NCBI GenBank assembly: GCA_965222855.1
Contig: CBDCUL010000001.1
Coordinates: 75,075 to 139,074, forward strand
DNA length: 64,000 nt
Direction: 5' to 3'
Source: JABABV01 sp965222855
Lineage (GTDB): Bacteria > Bacillota_I > Bacilli_A > Mycoplasmatales > JABABV01
Shown here piece after piece: positions 60,381-64,000 of this stretch. The position numbers were made by a program, and so were the translations under genes. Within the stretch, counting starts at the first letter, position 1. Every line of letters begins with the position of its first letter. The notes beneath the pieces were generated by a model that saw nothing but the letters and a program-made list of their open reading frames with translations, was not told the origin of the DNA and made no database searches.

Positions 60381-60477
60381 TAAAAAATTACTAGCGGATT
60401 TATTATTAAACAATATTAAAAATATCAACTCAGTTATTACTGAGTTGATATTTTTGTGCAACAATAATTCCCTTTAA
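60373..60477 (+). CDS. Possible remnant partner ORF of DUF4065 module C
   Basis: ATG overlaps the DUF4065 stop (ATGGATAA, 8-bp overlap), the same layout as in modules A and B. The 34-residue product starts MDNKKLLADLLLNN. Its second half lies over a terminator hairpin (60419-60456), so it may be noncoding or the stub of a deleted toxin gene. Confidence 0.2.
   Translation: MDNKKLLADLLLNNIKNINSVITELIFLCNNNSL
60417..60458 (+). terminator. Terminator after DUF4065 module C
   Basis: AAATATCAACTCAGT pairs with ACTGAGTTGATATTT around a four-base loop, followed by T. Confidence 0.8.
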
Positions 60478-60746
60478 CAACAGCAAAAATAATAAATTGG
60501 AGATATTTTTTATTTTTAAATGTATATTTTATTTAATAATTTAAATTCCCCTTTTATAATAAGGTTTATAAAAATGCATAAAATGTAATAAATAATTTAA
60601 ATAGTGTTATAATGGAATTGCTATTTTATAAAAAACTGATTATAAAAGTATTTTTAATCATTATAGCATAATTTTTAATCTTAATCATAACTGATATTAT
60701 AAAATTTATTTATTAACTTTATAAAAAATATAAAAAAGGAAAAAAT
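60478..60746 (+). other. Intergenic region before the 60747 gene
   Basis: No gene seen. TG-T-TATAAT at about 60605-60613 is a candidate -10. A later TTATAAAAGTATTTTTAAT stretch resembles the leader at 53595-53615. AAAAAGGA precedes the next ATG. Confidence 0.4.
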
Positions 60747-62591
60747 ATGAACTTTAAAACATTAACAAGTATACCAATACTTTTAGGAGGATTGGTTGCT
60801 TACATACCTCATATGCATAATGTGCATACTACAGTGGTTGCTCCAATACCACCAAAAAGTTATCAAATGTCTTATGCTAAATATCTTCAAGATATGCAAG
60901 TAAGTCATAATCTAAAAAGTGTTAGTTCAAATAGCAAACCAGCATTGCTAGGTTACGGTTATGATATCACTAATGGAACATTTTCAAAAATTAATGCTTT
61001 TCAAGATATGAATCATACTGATGTTAAAATAATTCCATTAAATAGTACTTATAATTATGCAGCAATCAGTGATGAATCATCATTAACTAGCAATTTAGGA
61101 GTTGACGGTTCTGTCAGATTTGGTTTTAAACATTTTGCAATTTCTGGAGCTGCTAAATTTAAAAAAGATTTAGATGAAAACACAGCAACTTTTAAAATTT
61201 CATTTAGAATGAAAACTGATGTTATTGAATTATTTGATCCACAACATAGTGCTAAATTATCTAATAACGCTAAAGCGTTATTAGATAATAATTTAACTAG
61301 TTCTTTTTTTAATTTATATGATGATAAATTTGCTATTAAATTATTTGCAACTAGAGAAGTTGTTTTTAATTTAGATATTCATACATCAAATTATAAAGAC
61401 ACTGAAGCCATTACTGGAAAAATTGGTTTCAGTAAAGGATTACTTAGTTTAGCAGGTGCATTAACTTATGCTAAAGAGCATAGTGGTAATAGTGCTAAAA
61501 TCGAAATGAATACTTTAACATTGCCAGGAAACGAAGTTTTAGCACCCGAAAACGGAGTACCATCAATTAACAGCGATAGTGCTGCGGATCGAAATAAATT
61601 TTTAGCTAATATGCAACGCAAAGCAATTGATTATGTTAATTTAAGTGATGCCAAAAAAAGCAATCCAATAAATTATTTTGCCAAAGGCATCAAAGAAAAT
61701 CAATTAGCCTCATATTCAATGTATTATGATAAATCTGCCAAAATACCGCCAATAATTAATCCCGGTATTGATATTTTAAAAGAATTTCCAACTTTAAATC
61801 AATATTATGATTTATATGAAAATATGGCCCAAGATTTGAAAAAATTGAATAGTTTTGGCAAAATCACAAAAAACAGTCCTAATTTCCTAATTTTATTTCC
61901 CAGCTATGTCAAAAAATTAAACGATAGTCTTTCATATGATAATGCTAATTTTAGAAAAATTTTTTCAAATCATGATGCAAAACCTTTAGAGGAAGAATGA
62001 ACTCATTATCAAAAATTATTATTTCAACAAAATGATTTCTCTGATAAATTAAGAGGATTAGATTGATTGTTTCATACTAATGTAATGCAGATGATGCCAG
62101 TACCATGAGCACCAAAATATCAACCAATAATAAATATGCCGACACATTACAATGAATGTATTATAAATATAAAATCTTGATCAGAAGATCATTCGTTCAT
62201 TATCGATGTAAGACCTTTAAATCGTTTGGTTGTTAATCGTGAAGCTATTATAAACATATCTTTTGCTCATACAGATTTATATTATGATGGATCAATTTTA
62301 ACTAATACAATTCTGCCAAATTCTTTAATAATTACGAACGATCGGATAGACCCGTGAAATCCAGAAGGGTTTAGTACTGATTTTCACTCCGCAGATTTTG
62401 AAATGTTAAATACAAAAAATATATGAGTTCATAATAAAAAAATGCATATTCATACCGGATATCCAGATAAAATAATTTATACTTTATCCATAAACTCAAC
62501 TTTTGATTCAGCTTTCAATCCCGATGAAATATTTTTTCACCCAACAGAAGAATCAAATGTATTGCCCAGCGACAATCTAAATATAAATTAA
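60747..62591 (+). CDS. Large exported protein, possibly MACPF (perforin)-like
   Basis: The product has 614 residues; AAAAAGGA precedes the ATG. The signal-like N-terminus is MNFKTLTSIPILLGGLVAYI without lipobox. LLGYGYDITNGTF (about 68-80) resembles the 'YLGxGYD' start of MACPF domains. A stretch of alternating strands follows (LGVDGSVRFGFKHFAISGAA, then FKKDLDENTATFKISF), as seen in MACPF sheets. The diagnostic W/Y-G-T/S-H motif was not found. The C-terminal half is mixed helical and beta with many Trp read from TGA. The pore-former idea is tentative. Confidence 0.6.
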
Positions 62592-62685
62592 TAAAATCAA
62601 CATATTTTTTCATTAATTTACACATTAAATAGCATTATATTATAAGAGTCTATTTGATATCCTGATTATAGATTATAACTAAGTA

Positions 62686-62706
62686 ATATATATATATATA
62701 TATATA
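62686..62706. repeat. (AT)10 dinucleotide repeat
   Basis: An uninterrupted AT run lies about 100 bp upstream of the lipoprotein gene at 62804, in its probable promoter/leader region. Counterpart of the run at 3727-3746. Confidence 0.8.
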
Positions 62707-62803
62707 ATGCTCGACAATAGTATTAATAGATCAATAATCACCATTGAACAAAAGGATGAATTAACAAATTTTAATTCATCAACTAAGGAGACTTAACAAA
62801 AAT

Positions 62804-64000
62804 ATGAACAAATCTTTAAAAATCATTTTTAGTAGCTTTGGAATTGTTTCTGCTACAGCTGTAGTAGCTACTACAGCGATCAGTTGTGGAAAAGACTCAA
62901 CTGATAAAAATGATAAAACACCGACAACAACATTATTTAACAATCAAAACTTAAGACCAATCATTCAACAAGAAATAGCTAAAAAATTAAATATCGCAGT
63001 TAAAGACTTGCCTGCATTAACATTTAAAATAGGCAATACCGATAATACTGATACTAATAAACCAACAATATTAGTTACTGGTTCATTATTATTAGACAAA
63101 CAAGCAATTACATTTAGCACAAATGTTAGTTATAATTACACTTTAAAATCATATATAATTTTTGGAACTACAGAAAGCATTAAGTGAATTGGGACTACAT
63201 CAAAAATCGAAACACCAACTGCTGAAACACTACCATTTGATGATAGTTATATTACTGAACCACAATATCATAATCGTGCTTATAAAAATCAAGCATTATT
63301 TAATGAAATTTTTAAAGCAACTAAAATCAACATCAACGCTAATATTTTATATGATTTTACAAAAGTATCAGCTATTAAATTTGATAATGACGACTTATCA
63401 AAAGTAACTACGGGATCAGCAATGTTTACTGGTCATTCTAATAGTAATTTAGTGGAAAATATTGCTAACACAATTGGGTCACCAACACCATTTATGTTAA
63501 AAATTACATATAACTATAAAACTAATAAATATAGACACTAGTCAATTTAGTCATAAGCATAATTATGCAACTATGCTATCATTAGCAAACTTAAAAACAC
63601 CAGTGGAAAATTCAATTGCAAAAACTTTAAAAGTTGATCCAAAAACAATCACTAATATTGATTTTGTAATTCCCACACATCAGGCGCATATTATTGATGC
63701 ATCAATAATGAATGCCCCTTCAACAAAAGTATCAGGAGTATATACTTTTAATGGCGATGTTAAAAAGTTTACTGAAACAGCAACTTATACTTATGGAAAA
63801 GGTACATTAGCAGGAGTATACAGTTTCAAAAACTTTAAAGGTGATATGTCAATTGTGCAACCTTTCTTATTAGGAAGTGTTTCACCAAAAACTAAACCAG
63901 GACCTAATTACATTAATCCTGATTTACATGGAGCTATTAATACTATATTAATGGATCATAAAGGAAATTTACCATACGACTTAAATGTTGCTCAAGGTGC
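62804..64000 (+). pseudogene. Lipoprotein, frameshifted, 3' end outside window
   Basis: The signal ends at lipobox TAISC with C28; AAGGAG lies 13 bp before the ATG. The first frame runs to TAG at 63539-63541 (about 245 residues, ending ITYNYKTNKYRH). The next frame continues without stop to the window end with LKTPVENSIAKTLKVDPKTI, TNIDFVIPTHQAHIIDASIM and NPDLHGAIN. These match the 57730 lipoprotein (TNVKFSLPTRRGHVIDDSIM, NPNLHGAIN), so one gene is split by a +1 shift near 63525-63535. Decay, phase variation or sequencing error. Confidence 0.7.

Overview
The window is from an AT-rich mollicute (Mycoplasma/Spiroplasma-like) genome that reads TGA as tryptophan. Nearly every long gene carries in-frame TGA at conserved Trp positions (LeuRS, DegV, MATE, phosphopantetheine adenylyltransferase, ABC permeases), and TGG is rare. 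Lipoprotein signal peptides are abundant, and two 16S rRNA genes stand alone without 23S or 5S. I do not assign a species. No transposase, integrase, CRISPR array or tRNA was recognised.

Layout. 1-3.7 kb: unknown membrane proteins and a two-gene minus-strand operon of secreted proteins. 4.0-21.9 kb: a tandem array of eight paralogous ABC-2 type permeases, each with a very large extracellular domain between TM5 and TM6. The array has one ATPase (9586-10824) and one embedded secreted protein. Two of the permeases are frameshifted. 21.9-33.7 kb: a housekeeping block with MATE exporter, galU, a secreted protein, leuS, two-subunit class I fumarase, malic enzyme, coaD, gpmI and miaA. The fumarase/malic enzyme set would convert fumarate to malate and then pyruvate, with reduced nicotinamide cofactor.

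33.7-41.9 kb: two identical 16S rRNA units (at least 1.77 kb identical). Each has tandem promoters, a boxB/boxA-like leader, a perfect 19-bp processing stem around the gene, and two terminators just downstream. Between them lie two paralogous secreted proteins and the decayed 3' end plus spacer of a third 16S copy.

42-64 kb is accessory. It holds three DUF4065 (Panacea-type) antitoxin-like genes. One is followed by a HEPN-motif protein and an HNH nuclease, one by a coiled-coil/membrane protein, and one by only a 34-codon remnant. A PemK/MazF-like toxin is split at an A AAA AAC heptamer. The rest is secreted proteins and lipoproteins with internal repeats, G/C homopolymer tracts and duplicated promoter cassettes, a DegV protein with an ATT start codon, and a 614-residue exported protein with weak MACPF (perforin)-like features. 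The secreted proteins and lipoproteins look like a variable cell surface; the permease array may export or process part of it, but that is inference.
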